A DNA stretch of 64,000 bases, taken from the NCBI GenBank assembly GCA_963729365.1, contig CAVSNQ010000024.1:186001-250000 (forward strand), written 5' to 3'. Of this stretch, positions 35,211 through 44,225 are shown piece after piece. The notes below the pieces were generated by a model, which was not told the DNA's origin, did no database searches, and saw nothing but the letters and a program-made list of their open reading frames with translations. Source of the stretch: JASHPR01 sp963729365. GTDB taxonomy: Bacteria; Actinomycetota; Actinomycetes; Streptosporangiales; Streptosporangiaceae. The position numbers were made by a program, and so were the translations under genes. How positions within the stretch are numbered: the stretch's first letter is position 1; each line of letters begins with the position of its first letter.

Positions 35211-36170
35211 ATGGTTTACTTAGAGGCACGAGACGATCTCGTCGCGACCGCTGCTTACCAGCCTGTGCCCGCGGCCGCCGCGGCCGCGCGCCGTTTCGTG
35301 CGTGACACGCTGCGATCCTGGGAGCTGACCGGCAACAGCGACGACCAGAGCGACCGGGACGCGCTTGTCGACGACACCGTCCTGCTGACCAGCGAGCTTG
35401 TCACCAACGCGGTACTGCACGCGGGCACGCCGGTCCAGGTCACCTGCAGGCTGCTCGGGGATGGCTCGGAGGGGGCGGTCGAGATCGCCGTGCTGGACCG
35501 GGGCCCGGATCAGCTCCGCCCCGACATGCCGCACACCACCGCCGAAGCAGCCGAGCGTACCAACGGGCGCGGGCTGCAGCTGCCGTCCGAGCTGGCCTCG
35601 GCCTGGGGGGTGACCTACGCGCGGGCCGCCAAGGCCGTGTGGTTCCGGATGGATCTCCCGGGCCGGGGCCGCCGGGCGGTGCCGGCCGCGCCCCTCGCCT
35701 CCGTTCCCGGACCGCTGGCCGTCGCCGTGCCGGCCCAGGAGAGCGCGCCTGACCGGGACGCCCCGGGCCCCCGGGCGGGCAGCAACGCGGGCATGTCCAG
35801 ATTTGACGACCTGCTGGTCAGCACGGTCGAGTCGGCCCGGGATACCATCGGCGCCGATACCGCCTACCTGCTGCACGCGGGAGAGGTCGGTGAGCTGCGG
35901 GTCCGCGCCGCCGCGGCCGAGGGCCGGGTCCCGCTGGCCCCGGGCCGGGCCGGTCTTCCGGCCAGCGCGGCCCGGGCCCTGGCCAAGGGAGCGCTTTCGC
36001 TGGTGACGGTTCCGCTGATGGTCGATGGCCGGGTAACCGGCGTGCTCGCCGCGGCCGCCGCCGAGGCGGGCCGGTTCAGCGAGAGCGACGCGTCGCGGCT
36101 GCAGGACCTGGCCGACCGGTCGGCTCCCGCGCTCGAGCGAGCCCGGCTCAGCGCGGTCGGGCCGGCGTAG
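35211..36170 (+). CDS. HATPase anti-sigma-type kinase fused to GAF domain
   Basis: 319 residues. Residues 20-150 form a GHKL ATPase of the RsbW/SpoIIAB type (VDDTVLLTSELVTNAVLHAG is the N box; VLDRGPDQ is the G1 box; ERTNGRGLQL is the G2 region). After a Pro/Ala linker, residues 195-312 form a GAF-like sensor (FDDLLVSTVESARDTIGADT; LVTVPLMVDGRVTGVLAA). It may bind an anti-sigma antagonist and respond to a small ligand. No sigma or STAS gene adjoins. Its end overlaps the convergent gene below by 23 bases. Confidence 0.78.
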   Translation: MVYLEARDDLVATAAYQPVPAAAAAARRFVRDTLRSWELTGNSDDQSDRDALVDDTVLLTSELVTNAVLHAGTPVQVTCRLLGDGSEGAVEIAVLDRGPDQLRPDMPHTTAEAAERTNGRGLQLPSELASAWGVTYARAAKAVWFRMDLPGRGRRAVPAAPLASVPGPLAVAVPAQESAPDRDAPGPRAGSNAGMSRFDDLLVSTVESARDTIGADTAYLLHAGEVGELRVRAAAAEGRVPLAPGRAGLPASAARALAKGALSLVTVPLMVDGRVTGVLAAAAAEAGRFSESDASRLQDLADRSAPALERARLSAVGPA

Positions 36171-36633
36171 CGCCGCGCTTGCCGGCACCGCCGCGCTTGC
36201 CGGCACCGCCGCCCTTGCCGGCACCGCCGCGCCCGCCGCCGCCGCGTCCCTTGTCCTGCGGGCCGGCCAGCTGCGGCGTGAAGACCTCGCCGCGCAGAGC
36301 CCGCCCGACCAGGTCCACGCCGCGTGCCGTCTCGACCAGCCTGCTGCCCTCGGCGCGGTAGACGTCCAGCACGGCCTCTACGCCCCCGGGCGGCAGGTCG
36401 TCACCGAGCTCGGCGCGGGCGGTCCGGTACCCTTCGCGCGCGCCGCGGACGCACGCGGCGAGATGGTGCTTGGCCAGCGCCGCGAGCGCCACCGGGTGCC
36501 TGCGCAGGACGCCGTGCAGCCGGTAATCGGGTGGCACGACATCGAGCAGCCAGTTCACGGCCGTCTGCTCGAATCCCTCGCTGCCCGGCGGATGGACGCC
36601 GGTCGGCCAGCCGGGCGGAACGTACGCTGCCAC
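36148..36633 (-). CDS. Conserved hypothetical protein
   Basis: 161 residues. I recognise the conserved actinobacterial core (YVPPGWPTGVHPPGSEGFEQ; NWLLDVVPPDYRLHGVLRRH; GYRTARAELGDDLPPGGVEA) but know of no function. The last ~35 residues are G-G-A-G-K-R repeats encoded by three 21-bp units and look able to bind nucleic acid. The GTG start sits inside a perfect palindrome just after a TATAAT box. It overlaps the HATPase-GAF gene tail to tail. Confidence 0.7.
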   Translation of the reverse strand: MAAYVPPGWPTGVHPPGSEGFEQTAVNWLLDVVPPDYRLHGVLRRHPVALAALAKHHLAACVRGAREGYRTARAELGDDLPPGGVEAVLDVYRAEGSRLVETARGVDLVGRALRGEVFTPQLAGPQDKGRGGGGRGGAGKGGGAGKRGGAGKRGATPARPR

Positions 36634-36654
36634 AACGCCAGCGTACCCATTATA
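36622..36654 (-). promoter_or_regulatory. TATAAT box and palindromic operator/hairpin
   Basis: A perfect -10 TATAAT (36654-36649, minus strand) is followed by GTACGCTG-9 bases-CAGCGTAC (36646-36622), whose loop contains the GTG start. It can act as an operator in DNA or hide the start in mRNA. No good -35 is seen. Confidence 0.6.
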
Positions 36655-36931
36655 GAACACATATTCTACTGCTTTGCCGTCACACCCCGGAAGGCCGGCC
36701 AGCGGATGGCGGTGGTCGTACCGGCCGGTTAGCATCCCCTGGCCGGGCCGGGAAGCGGCCATGATGAGCCGCCGGTTCCGGGCCGCCCCGGGCCCGACAT
36801 CCCGCCCCGCCTGGCCCGGCGTGCCGCCAGGGAAGAACGGGAGCACAATTTCCGTTCTATATCGTCGAACGACTAGGCTGTACCGGCCGTACTCTTGGCG
36901 ATTCCCTCCTCTTTATCCGGAGCCTTCCTGC

Positions 36932-38800
36932 ATGCCCACGCCCACCGCCCGCCTCGCCACCCGCGACGACCTGCGCAACGTCGCGATCGTCGCGCACGTC
37001 GACCACGGCAAGACCACGCTGGTGGACGCGATGCTGTGGCAGTCGGGGGCGTTCCGCGTGGGCGCCCAGATCGCCGATCGGGTGCTCGACTCCGGTGACC
37101 TGGAGCGGGAGAAGGGCATCACGATCCTGGCCAAGAACACGGCGGTGCGCCACGGCGGGCTGACGATCAACATCGTGGACACGCCGGGTCATGCCGACTT
37201 CGGCGGCGAGGTGGAACGCGGGCTTTCCATGGTCGACGGGGTGCTGCTGCTCGTGGACGCCAGCGAGGGCCCGCTGCCGCAGACCAGGTTCGTGCTGCGC
37301 AAGACGCTCGAGGCGCGGCTGCCGGTGATTCTCGTGATTAACAAGGTGGACCGGCCGGACGCGCGGATCGCCGAGGTCGTGGATGCCTGCTACGAGTTGT
37401 TCCTTGACCTGGACGCGACCGAGGAGCAGATCGAGTTCCCGATCGTCTACGCGTCGGCCCGGGCCGGGCGGGCCTCGTTGCGGCGGCCGGAAGACGGCTC
37501 GCTGCCCGACTCGCCGGACCTGGAGCCGCTGTTCGCCGTTCTGCGGGATACCGTCCCCGCGCCGTCCTACGACCCGGAAGAGCCGCTGCGGGCGCACGTG
37601 ACCAACCTGGACGCCTCGTCCTACCTGGGCCGGATAGCGCTGTGCCGGGTGTACAGCGGGCGGATCACCCGGGGCCAGCAGGCGGCGTGGTGCCGCAGGG
37701 ACGGTTCCATCGAGCGGGTGAAGATCTCCGAGCTGTTCCGCACCGAGGCGCTGGAGCGGGTCCCGGCCGCCTCGGCATCGGCGGGCGACATCATCGCGGT
37801 GGCCGGCATCGGCGACATCATGATCGGCGAGACGCTGGCCGACCTCGACGACCCGCGCCCGCTGCCGCTGATCACCGTCGACGAGCCGGCGATCTCGATG
37901 ACGATCGGCGTGAACACCTCGCCGCTGGTGGGCCGGGACAAGGGGTCCAGGGTCACCGCGCGGATGGTCAAGGACCGGCTGGACCGGGAACTGGTCGGCA
38001 ACGTATCGATCCTGGTGCTGCCCACCGAGCGGCCGGACACCTGGGAGGTGCAGGGCCGCGGCGAGCTGGCCCTGGCCGTGCTGGTGGAGACCATGCGGCG
38101 GGAGGGCTACGAGCTGACCGTGGGCCGGCCGACTGTGGTGATCCGCGAGGTGGACGGGGCCAGGCACGAGCCGGTGGAGCGGCTGACCGTGGACGTGCCG
38201 GAGGACTACGTCGGCGCGGTGACCTCGCTGCTGGCCCAGCGCAAGGGCCGGATGGAGAACATGACCAACCACGGAACCGGCTGGGTGCGGCTGGACTTCG
38301 TGGTGCCCGCGCGCGGGCTGATCGGGTTCCGCACCCAGTTCCTCACCGATACCCGCGGGACCGGCATCGCCCACCACGTCTTCGAGGGCTACGAGCCATG
38401 GTCGGGGCCACTCCGGATGCGGCCCACCGGGTCACTGGTGGCGGACCGGACCGGCCCGGCCACGCCGTACGCGATGTTCTCGCTGCAGGAGCGGGGCACG
38501 CTGTTCGTGGAGCCGGGGACCGAGGTATACGAGGGGATGATCGTCGGCGAGAACTCCCGCTCCGACGACATGGACGTGAACATCACCAAGGAGCGGAAGC
38601 TCACTAACGTGCGCCAGTCGTCGGGTGAGGAGCTCGAGCGGCTGATCCCGCCCCGGCTGCTGTCACTCGAGCAGGCGCTGGAGTTCTGCGCCGACGGCGA
38701 GTGCGCCGAGGTGACGCCGTCCGCCGTGCGGCTGCGCAAGACGGTGCTCGACGCCAAGGAGCGCGCCCGCACCCGGGCCCGCCGTTCCCGCGGCGAGTGA
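36932..38800 (+). CDS. typA: Translational GTPase TypA/BipA
   Basis: 622 residues. A ribosome-binding GTPase related to EF-G, linked to stress and 50S assembly. G motifs: AHVDHGKTTLVDAML near 22, VDTPGHADFGGEVER near 82 and INKVDRPDAR near 136. The later domains include RGRGELALAVLVETMRREGY-type sequence and the BipA C-terminus (VNITKERKLTNVRQSSGEE). The ATG is 20 bases after TTTATCCGGAG. TAGGCT at 36874 could be its -10 box. It converges on uppP with six bases between stops. Confidence 0.95.
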   Translation: MPTPTARLATRDDLRNVAIVAHVDHGKTTLVDAMLWQSGAFRVGAQIADRVLDSGDLEREKGITILAKNTAVRHGGLTINIVDTPGHADFGGEVERGLSMVDGVLLLVDASEGPLPQTRFVLRKTLEARLPVILVINKVDRPDARIAEVVDACYELFLDLDATEEQIEFPIVYASARAGRASLRRPEDGSLPDSPDLEPLFAVLRDTVPAPSYDPEEPLRAHVTNLDASSYLGRIALCRVYSGRITRGQQAAWCRRDGSIERVKISELFRTEALERVPAASASAGDIIAVAGIGDIMIGETLADLDDPRPLPLITVDEPAISMTIGVNTSPLVGRDKGSRVTARMVKDRLDRELVGNVSILVLPTERPDTWEVQGRGELALAVLVETMRREGYELTVGRPTVVIREVDGARHEPVERLTVDVPEDYVGAVTSLLAQRKGRMENMTNHGTGWVRLDFVVPARGLIGFRTQFLTDTRGTGIAHHVFEGYEPWSGPLRMRPTGSLVADRTGPATPYAMFSLQERGTLFVEPGTEVYEGMIVGENSRSDDMDVNITKERKLTNVRQSSGEELERLIPPRLLSLEQALEFCADGECAEVTPSAVRLRKTVLDAKERARTRARRSRGE

Positions 38801-38806
38801 GGCCGG

Positions 38807-39895
38807 CTACTTCACCTGCAGGTAGATGATGCTGCCGAGGCCGAACAGCACGCAGTAGACCGCGAACGGGGTCAGCGTGCGGGTCTGGAAGTACTTCATC
38901 AGGTACCGCACCGACAGGTACGCGCCGACACCGGACAGGATGCTGCCGACCAGGATCTGCCCGCGGATGCCGTTGCCGAGCGGGCCGGTGAGGTCCGGCA
39001 CCTTGAGCGCCCCGGCGGCGAGGATGACCGGCGTCGCGAGCAGGAACGAGAAGCGCGCGGCGTCCTGCCGGGACAGGCCGCGGAACATGCCGGTCACCAT
39101 CACGGCGCCGTCCCGGCTGATCCCGGCCAGCAGCGCGAGTACCTGTGCCGACCCGATGATCAGTGCCTGCCAGAAGCCGATGCTGACCAGCCGCGCGTCC
39201 GCCTGGATCGCGCGTGAGGCCTCCTGCTGCCGCGCCGCCCGCTGGCCGGAGGCGTGCATGGCGGCACCGTGCCCGCCCGCTGCGGCCGCCGCCGGCCTCG
39301 CTGCCGAGGACCGGGTCGCGCCGGAGCTGCCGGCCACCGCGGCCCCGGCCACCGCGGTGGTTGGCCTCGTCGCGCTGGCCGCACGGCCGTCGGCCGCCTG
39401 AGCCTGCGCGGCCAGTTCGGCGTCCGCGGCCAGCGACTTGCGGGTCCGGAATCGCTCCCCGGCGTACAGGATCAGGCCGTTGATGACCAGGAAGATCGCC
39501 GCCCGGACCGGCTTGCCGAACAGGACCCGGAACTCGTGCTCGAACACCACGCCGACCAGGCCGACCGGGATCGTGGCCAGGATGACCATCCATGCCATCC
39601 TCTGGTCAACGGTGACGATCTCCCGGTCGCGGATCGAGCTGAAAAAGCCGCCGATGATCCGGACCCAGTCCCGCCAGAAGTAGATCAGCATTGCGATCGC
39701 GGTCGCGACATGCAGCCCGACGATGAACGCCAGGTACGGGGACTCCGGCGCGGCGACGTTCAGGTCACTGGCCCAGCTGCCGCCGATCAGCGCCGGGATC
39801 AGCACGTTGTGGCCGAGGCTGGACACCGGGAACAGCTCGGTCACGCCCTGAATGAGGCCGACCACCGATGCCTCGAGGTAGGTCATGTGCGACAT
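38807..39895 (-). CDS. uppP: Undecaprenyl-diphosphatase UppP/BacA with insertion
   Basis: 362 residues; the family is usually 260-290. It dephosphorylates undecaprenyl diphosphate for wall synthesis. Motif 1 is EASVVGLIQGVTELFPVSSL (Glu-rich box), motif 2 is AGISRDGAVMVTGMFRGLSR near 265. Between two membrane helices, residues 155-240 are an Ala/Arg/Gly-rich low-complexity insertion not needed for the fold. GAAAGG lies five bases before the ATG; a second ATG three codons later is also possible. Confidence 0.9.
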   Translation of the reverse strand: MSHMTYLEASVVGLIQGVTELFPVSSLGHNVLIPALIGGSWASDLNVAAPESPYLAFIVGLHVATAIAMLIYFWRDWVRIIGGFFSSIRDREIVTVDQRMAWMVILATIPVGLVGVVFEHEFRVLFGKPVRAAIFLVINGLILYAGERFRTRKSLAADAELAAQAQAADGRAASATRPTTAVAGAAVAGSSGATRSSAARPAAAAAGGHGAAMHASGQRAARQQEASRAIQADARLVSIGFWQALIIGSAQVLALLAGISRDGAVMVTGMFRGLSRQDAARFSFLLATPVILAAGALKVPDLTGPLGNGIRGQILVGSILSGVGAYLSVRYLMKYFQTRTLTPFAVYCVLFGLGSIIYLQVK

Positions 39896-40066
39896 GGAAG
39901 CCTTTCGCGCCGCTCGTCCTGGGCCTGCGCGCCGCCGCCGCTGAGAAGGGTCCGGGCATGCGCGCAGGCTTCATGCTACGGACTCCCGCGCGCGGTCGGC
40001 GCAAGTGGCGCCAGACTCAGCCGATCGTGAAGATCCGTGATCAAGCATGGCACCTGAGCACGCGAT

Positions 40067-40082
40067 GCCCGGCCGGCCGGGC
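40067..40082. terminator. GC palindrome after sdhB
   Basis: GCCCGGCCGGCCGGGC is a perfect 16-bp palindrome 74 bases past the sdhB stop and 170 bases before uppP. It may end sdhCAB transcripts. Confidence 0.3.
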
Positions 40083-40155
40083 GTGGTCAGTCTTGCGGGT
40101 ACTTAGGCCAGCCGGTCATACGAGGACTCGATGGTCATCGGGCGGCCGGGTTTTC

Positions 40156-40941
40156 TCAGCTCTTGCCGCCGGGAATGGCCGGGGTGTCGTGGTGTGAACG
40201 GCGGGTGATCTTGGATCCGAGCCAGACCAGCGGGTCGTACTTGCGGCCGGCCACGCGCTCCTTCATCGGGATCAGCGCGTTGTCCGTGATCTTGATGTTC
40301 TCCGGGCAGACCTCGGTGCAGCACTTGGTGATGTTGCAGTAGCCCAGGCCGAAGTCGTCCTGGGCGATCTCGCGGCGGTCGGCCGTGTCGGCCGGATGCA
40401 TCTCGAGCTCGGCGATCCGCATCAGGAACCTGGGCCCGGCGAATGGGCGCTCGTTCTCGGGATGATCACGGATCACGTGGCAGACGTTCTGGCACAGGAA
40501 GCACTCGATGCACTTGCGGAACTCCTGCGACCGCTGCACGTCCACCTGCTGCATCCGGAACTCGCCGAGCCCGATCGAGGGATCCGGGGTGAACGAGGGG
40601 ATCTCCCGGGCCTTCACGTAGTTGAACGAGACGTCCGTGACCAGGTCCCTGATCACCGGGAAGGTGCGCAGCGGGGTGACCGTGATCGGCTCGCCCGGCT
40701 CGAAGATCGACATCCGGGTCATGCAAGCCAGCCGGGGCCGCCCGTTGATCTCCATCGAGCAGGAGCCGCACTTGCCCGCCTTGCAGTTCCAGCGGACCGC
40801 GAGGTCGCCCGCCTGGGTGGCCTGCAGCCGGTGCAGGATGTCGAGGAGGACCTCGCCCTCGTTGGCCTCGACCTGGTAGTCGGTCAGGCTGCCCTGGCCG
40901 GCGTCGCCGCGCCAGATCCGGAGCGCCACTTTCTCGCCCAT
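40156..40941 (-). CDS. sdhB: Succinate dehydrogenase iron-sulfur subunit
   Basis: 261 residues. The 2Fe-2S site is CKAGKCGSC with the later LAC; the 4Fe-4S and 3Fe-4S ligands are CIECFLCQNVC and CNITKCCTEVCPE. It passes electrons from SdhA flavin to quinone at the membrane. The ATG overlaps the sdhA stop (TGATG), so the two are co-translated. The sequence resembles the Sdh1/fumarate-reductase-like form of actinobacteria. Confidence 0.95.
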   Translation of the reverse strand: MGEKVALRIWRGDAGQGSLTDYQVEANEGEVLLDILHRLQATQAGDLAVRWNCKAGKCGSCSMEINGRPRLACMTRMSIFEPGEPITVTPLRTFPVIRDLVTDVSFNYVKAREIPSFTPDPSIGLGEFRMQQVDVQRSQEFRKCIECFLCQNVCHVIRDHPENERPFAGPRFLMRIAELEMHPADTADRREIAQDDFGLGYCNITKCCTEVCPENIKITDNALIPMKERVAGRKYDPLVWLGSKITRRSHHDTPAIPGGKS

Positions 40942-42857
40942 CAGCTCTTCTCCTCGCTGGCCGACGGCCGCGCCGCTTCGGTGTCCGGCGGTAGTTCGGC
41001 GTCGGTGTAGTACTTCTTCAGCTCGCTGGTGTCGAACAGGGCGAGCAGGTCCTCGCGCATCGGGGCCATCGGCTGCCGCCGGATCGCCACCTGGTCGCCG
41101 TCCAGAGTGCAGATCAGGTTGACCTTGCGCCATTCCGGTGACATCGCGGGAAAGTCATCCCGGGTGTGCCCGCCGCGGCTCTCCTGGCGCTCCAGCGCCG
41201 ACTGGGCCACGCAATCGGCGATCAGCAGGATGTTGCGCAGGTCCAGGGCGAGGTGCCAGCCCGGGTTGTAGGCCGGGCCGCCCTCGGAGCTGACGTTCGC
41301 GGCCCGGGCGCGCAGCTTCTCCAGCTCGGCCAGCGCCGCCTTGATCTCCTCTTCCTTGCGGATGATGCCGACCAGGTCGCTCATGGTCTGCTGGACCTCG
41401 GCGTGAACCGTATACGGGTTCTCGCCCCCGGAGCGCTCCAGCGGCGCGATCGCCTCATCCCGCGCGGCGGCCAGGTCGGCATCGCTCGCCGCCGGCCGGA
41501 CGCCGTCCAGCGCGTCCAGGTACTCCACGGCGCCCATCCCGGCTCGGCGGCCGAACACCAGCAGGTCGGAAAGGGAGTTGCCGCCCAGCCGGTTGGAGCC
41601 GTGCATCCCGCCGGACACCTCGCCGGCGGCGAACAGGCCAGGCACGATGGACGCCGCGGTGTCGGGGTCGACCTCAACGCCGCCCATCACGTAGTGCTGC
41701 GCCGGGCCGACCTCCATCGGCTCCTTGGTGATGTCGACGTCGGCGAGTTCCTTGAACTGGTGGTACATCGACGGCAGCCGGCGCAGGATCTCCTCGGCCG
41801 GCCGCCGGGATGCGATGTCCAGGAACACGCCGCCGTGCGGCGACCCGCGGCCTGCCTTGACCTCCGCGTTGTTGGCGCGGGCGACCTCGTCGCGGGGCAG
41901 GAGTTCCGGCGGGCGCCGGTTGTGGTCCGGGTCGGCGTACCAGCGGTCGGCCTCCTCCTCGGTCTCCGCGTACTGGGCCCGGAACACGTCGGGCACGTAG
42001 TTGAACATGTACCGCTTGCCCTCGGAGTTGCGCAGCACGCCGCCGTCACCGCGGACCGACTCGGTGACCAGCAGCCCGCGCACCGAGATCGGCCAGACCA
42101 TGTGGGTGGGGTGGAACTGCACGAACTCCATGTTCAGCAGCGTGGCCCCGGCCAGCAGGGCGAGCGCGTGGCCGTCCCCGGTGTACTCCCAGGAATTGGA
42201 GCTGTACTTGAACGTCTTCCCGATCCCGCCGGTGGCCAGGATGACCGCGGGCGCCTCGAACAGGACGAACCGCCCGCTCTCGCGGATATAGCCGAACGCG
42301 CCCGCGATCCGCTCCCCGTCCTTCGCCAGCTCGGTGATCGTGGTCTCGGCGAAGACCTTGATCATCGCTTCCGGGTCGCCGTGGCGGACAGCATCTTCTT
42401 GCTGCAGGGCGACGACCCGCTGCTGCAGGGTCCGGATCATCTCCAGGCCGGTCCGGTCGCCCACGTGAGCCAGCCGGGCGTACTGGTGGCCGCCGAAGTT
42501 CCGCTGGCTGATCTTGCCGTCCTTGGTGCGGTCGAACAGCGCGCCCCAGGCTTCGAGCTCATAGACCCGGTCGGGTGACTCCTTGGCGTGCAGCTCGGCC
42601 ATCCGCCAGTTGTTCAGGAACTTCCCCCCGCGCATGGTGTCGCGGAAGTGGACCTGCCAGTTGTCGTTCGGGTTGGAGTTACCCATCGCGGCGGCGCAGC
42701 CGCCCTCGGCCATGACCGTGTGCGCCTTGCCGAACAGCGACTTGGAGATGATCGCGGTCTTCTTGCCTGCCTGCCGGGCCTCGATGGCCGCGCGCAGCCC
42801 CGAGCCGCCCGCCCCGATCACCACGACGTCGTAGGGGAGTCGCTCGATGTCAGTCAT
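40941..42857 (-). CDS. sdhA: Succinate dehydrogenase flavoprotein subunit
   Basis: 638 residues. The FAD-binding start is YDVVVIGAGGSGLRAAIEAR; FGKAHTVMAEGGCAAAM includes the region of covalent FAD attachment in this type; the substrate site is shown by FVQFHPTHM, TESVRGDGGVLRN, HYVMGGVEVDPDT and GEVSGGMHGSNRLGGNSL. It oxidises succinate to fumarate. It starts 12 bases after sdhC. Confidence 0.96.
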   Translation of the reverse strand: MTDIERLPYDVVVIGAGGSGLRAAIEARQAGKKTAIISKSLFGKAHTVMAEGGCAAAMGNSNPNDNWQVHFRDTMRGGKFLNNWRMAELHAKESPDRVYELEAWGALFDRTKDGKISQRNFGGHQYARLAHVGDRTGLEMIRTLQQRVVALQQEDAVRHGDPEAMIKVFAETTITELAKDGERIAGAFGYIRESGRFVLFEAPAVILATGGIGKTFKYSSNSWEYTGDGHALALLAGATLLNMEFVQFHPTHMVWPISVRGLLVTESVRGDGGVLRNSEGKRYMFNYVPDVFRAQYAETEEEADRWYADPDHNRRPPELLPRDEVARANNAEVKAGRGSPHGGVFLDIASRRPAEEILRRLPSMYHQFKELADVDITKEPMEVGPAQHYVMGGVEVDPDTAASIVPGLFAAGEVSGGMHGSNRLGGNSLSDLLVFGRRAGMGAVEYLDALDGVRPAASDADLAAARDEAIAPLERSGGENPYTVHAEVQQTMSDLVGIIRKEEEIKAALAELEKLRARAANVSSEGGPAYNPGWHLALDLRNILLIADCVAQSALERQESRGGHTRDDFPAMSPEWRKVNLICTLDGDQVAIRRQPMAPMREDLLALFDTSELKKYYTDAELPPDTEAARPSASEEKS

Positions 42858-42869
42858 TCCTTGCCTGCC

Positions 42870-43676
42870 TCAGTTGAAGAACCTCGGGTCGCTGAACACG
42901 CCGGCGGCGACGAGCCAGATGTAGAGGTCCGTCAGCATCAGCGTGCCCAGCGTGGTCCACGCGAGCTGCATATGACGCGCGTTCAGCTTGGATACCTGGG
43001 TCCATATCCAGTATCGGACCGGGTGCGCCGAGAAGTTCTTCAGTCTGCCGCCCGTGATGTGCCTGCAGGAATGACAGGACAACGAGTAGGCCCACAGGAG
43101 TATCACGTTCACCAGCATGATCAGCGAGCCGAGGCCGAACCCGAAGCTGCCGTTCGGGCCGCGGAAAGCCTGAATCACGTCGTAGGTGTTCAGCACCGAG
43201 ATGAGGATCACGAGATAGAAGAAGAACCGGTGCAGGTTCTGCAGGATGAGCGGGAACCTGGTCTCGCCGCTGTAGCGCGCGTGCGGCTCGCGCACCGCGC
43301 ACGCGGCGGGCGCGCGCCAGAACGACCGGTAATAGGCCCGCCGGTAGTAGTAGCAGGTCAGCCGGAAGCCGAGCACGAACGGCAGGGACACGAGCGCGTA
43401 GGGGATGATCGGCGGCAGCGCGGGCAGCCACCGGCCCAGGCTGCTCGAGCCGGCGACGCACTCCCCGCTGATGCACGGCGAGTAGAACGGCGTCAGGTAG
43501 TGGTACTTCGGCACCCAGTACCAGCGGCCGATAAAGACGTGCACGGTCGCATACGTGACCCAGATCGTGAGCAGCACGGCGGTGATGGCCGGGGCTCGCC
43601 ACCAACGGTCCTTGCGCAGCGTCGGTTCCGAAATCTGCGCCCTGGTCTTGGCTGGCGCCACCGGTGCCTGCGTCAT
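42870..43676 (-). CDS. sdhC: Succinate dehydrogenase membrane subunit
   Basis: 268 residues with about five membrane helices (for example ITAVLLTIWVTYATVHVFI; FFYLVILISVLNTY; LIMLVNVILLWAYSL). LSCHSCRHI and QNLHRFFF carry histidines able to hold haem. It anchors SdhAB and binds quinone. Only one membrane gene is present, as in the actinobacterial Sdh1 type. It is first in the sdhCAB operon; a duplicated ~67-bp block lies about 90 bases before the start. Confidence 0.9.
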   Translation of the reverse strand: MTQAPVAPAKTRAQISEPTLRKDRWWRAPAITAVLLTIWVTYATVHVFIGRWYWVPKYHYLTPFYSPCISGECVAGSSSLGRWLPALPPIIPYALVSLPFVLGFRLTCYYYRRAYYRSFWRAPAACAVREPHARYSGETRFPLILQNLHRFFFYLVILISVLNTYDVIQAFRGPNGSFGFGLGSLIMLVNVILLWAYSLSCHSCRHITGGRLKNFSAHPVRYWIWTQVSKLNARHMQLAWTTLGTLMLTDLYIWLVAAGVFSDPRFFN

Positions 43677-43765
43677 AGACGTCTCCGCCCTGGGACTATC
43701 GGAATCGCTCCGCTGCTGGCGTCCGCGCCTCGTCCGTCAGGCGCACGCCCGCGTCGCCGTGAGAA

Positions 43766-43832
43766 CCCTATTCCACTGAATACCACTTCCGTGCCGCCGG
43801 GAGGTGTTCCAGGCGTGTGACTCTCACGACAC
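43766..43832 (-). repeat. Regulatory block upstream of sdhC (copy 1)
   Basis: Shares about 88% of bases with 44144-44210, including TATTCCACTGAATACCACTT. The core CTATTC-CACT-GAATAC is a near-perfect inverted repeat. On the minus strand GGAAC and a shared spacer follow. It ends about 90 bases before sdhC. Confidence 0.8.
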
Positions 43833-43933
43833 CCGGCTAACCTTGGTTGCGGCCTCGGGCCTCCGGTAGGCTCCGAAGAGTGGGCTGGCCAGGCTGAAGG
43901 CCGGACCAGCCCAACTCCGGTAGGTGGCCGTCG

Positions 43934-44053
43934 CTACTGATGAGCCAGGCTCACCAGCGCTCCGACGAGCTGTAGCAGAGCTGTCAGAGCGAGCAAAGCG
44001 GCGGTCACCGCCGTCAGCCAGAACCGGATCGTTCGGGCATGCCGCTTCGACAC
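43934..44053 (-). CDS. 39-residue single-pass membrane protein
   Basis: MSKRHARTIRF, then WLTAVTAALLALTALLQLVG, then ALVSLAHQ. A basic start and one long hydrophobic helix predict a membrane anchor with its N-terminus inside. The GTG has a near-perfect AAAGGAG seven bases upstream, the best ribosome site in this area. It lies between the two copies of the regulatory block and has the upstream copy about 90 bases before its start, just as sdhC has. It may be a small partner of the succinate dehydrogenase complex, or share only its control. Confidence 0.65.
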   Translation of the reverse strand: MSKRHARTIRFWLTAVTAALLALTALLQLVGALVSLAHQ

Positions 44054-44143
44054 GCCGCACCTCCTTTCTGCTGCCCGGGGGCCGCGCGCACGCCCCCGGT
44101 TCAGAAAGAAGGTTCAGAACTTCGGTCCAGCTGGGGTAACCGT

Positions 44144-44210
44144 ATTCCACTGAATACCACTTCCGTGCTGCCGGGCGAGGTTCCAAGCGTGTGACTCTCA
44201 CTACACCAGA
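44144..44210 (-). repeat. Regulatory block upstream of the small membrane protein (copy 2)
   Basis: Partner of 43766-43832; here the core is a perfect inverted repeat GTATTC-CACT-GAATAC. It lies about 90 bases before the start of the small gene. Confidence 0.8.
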
Positions 44211-44225
44211 CCGGTATCCGAGCCG

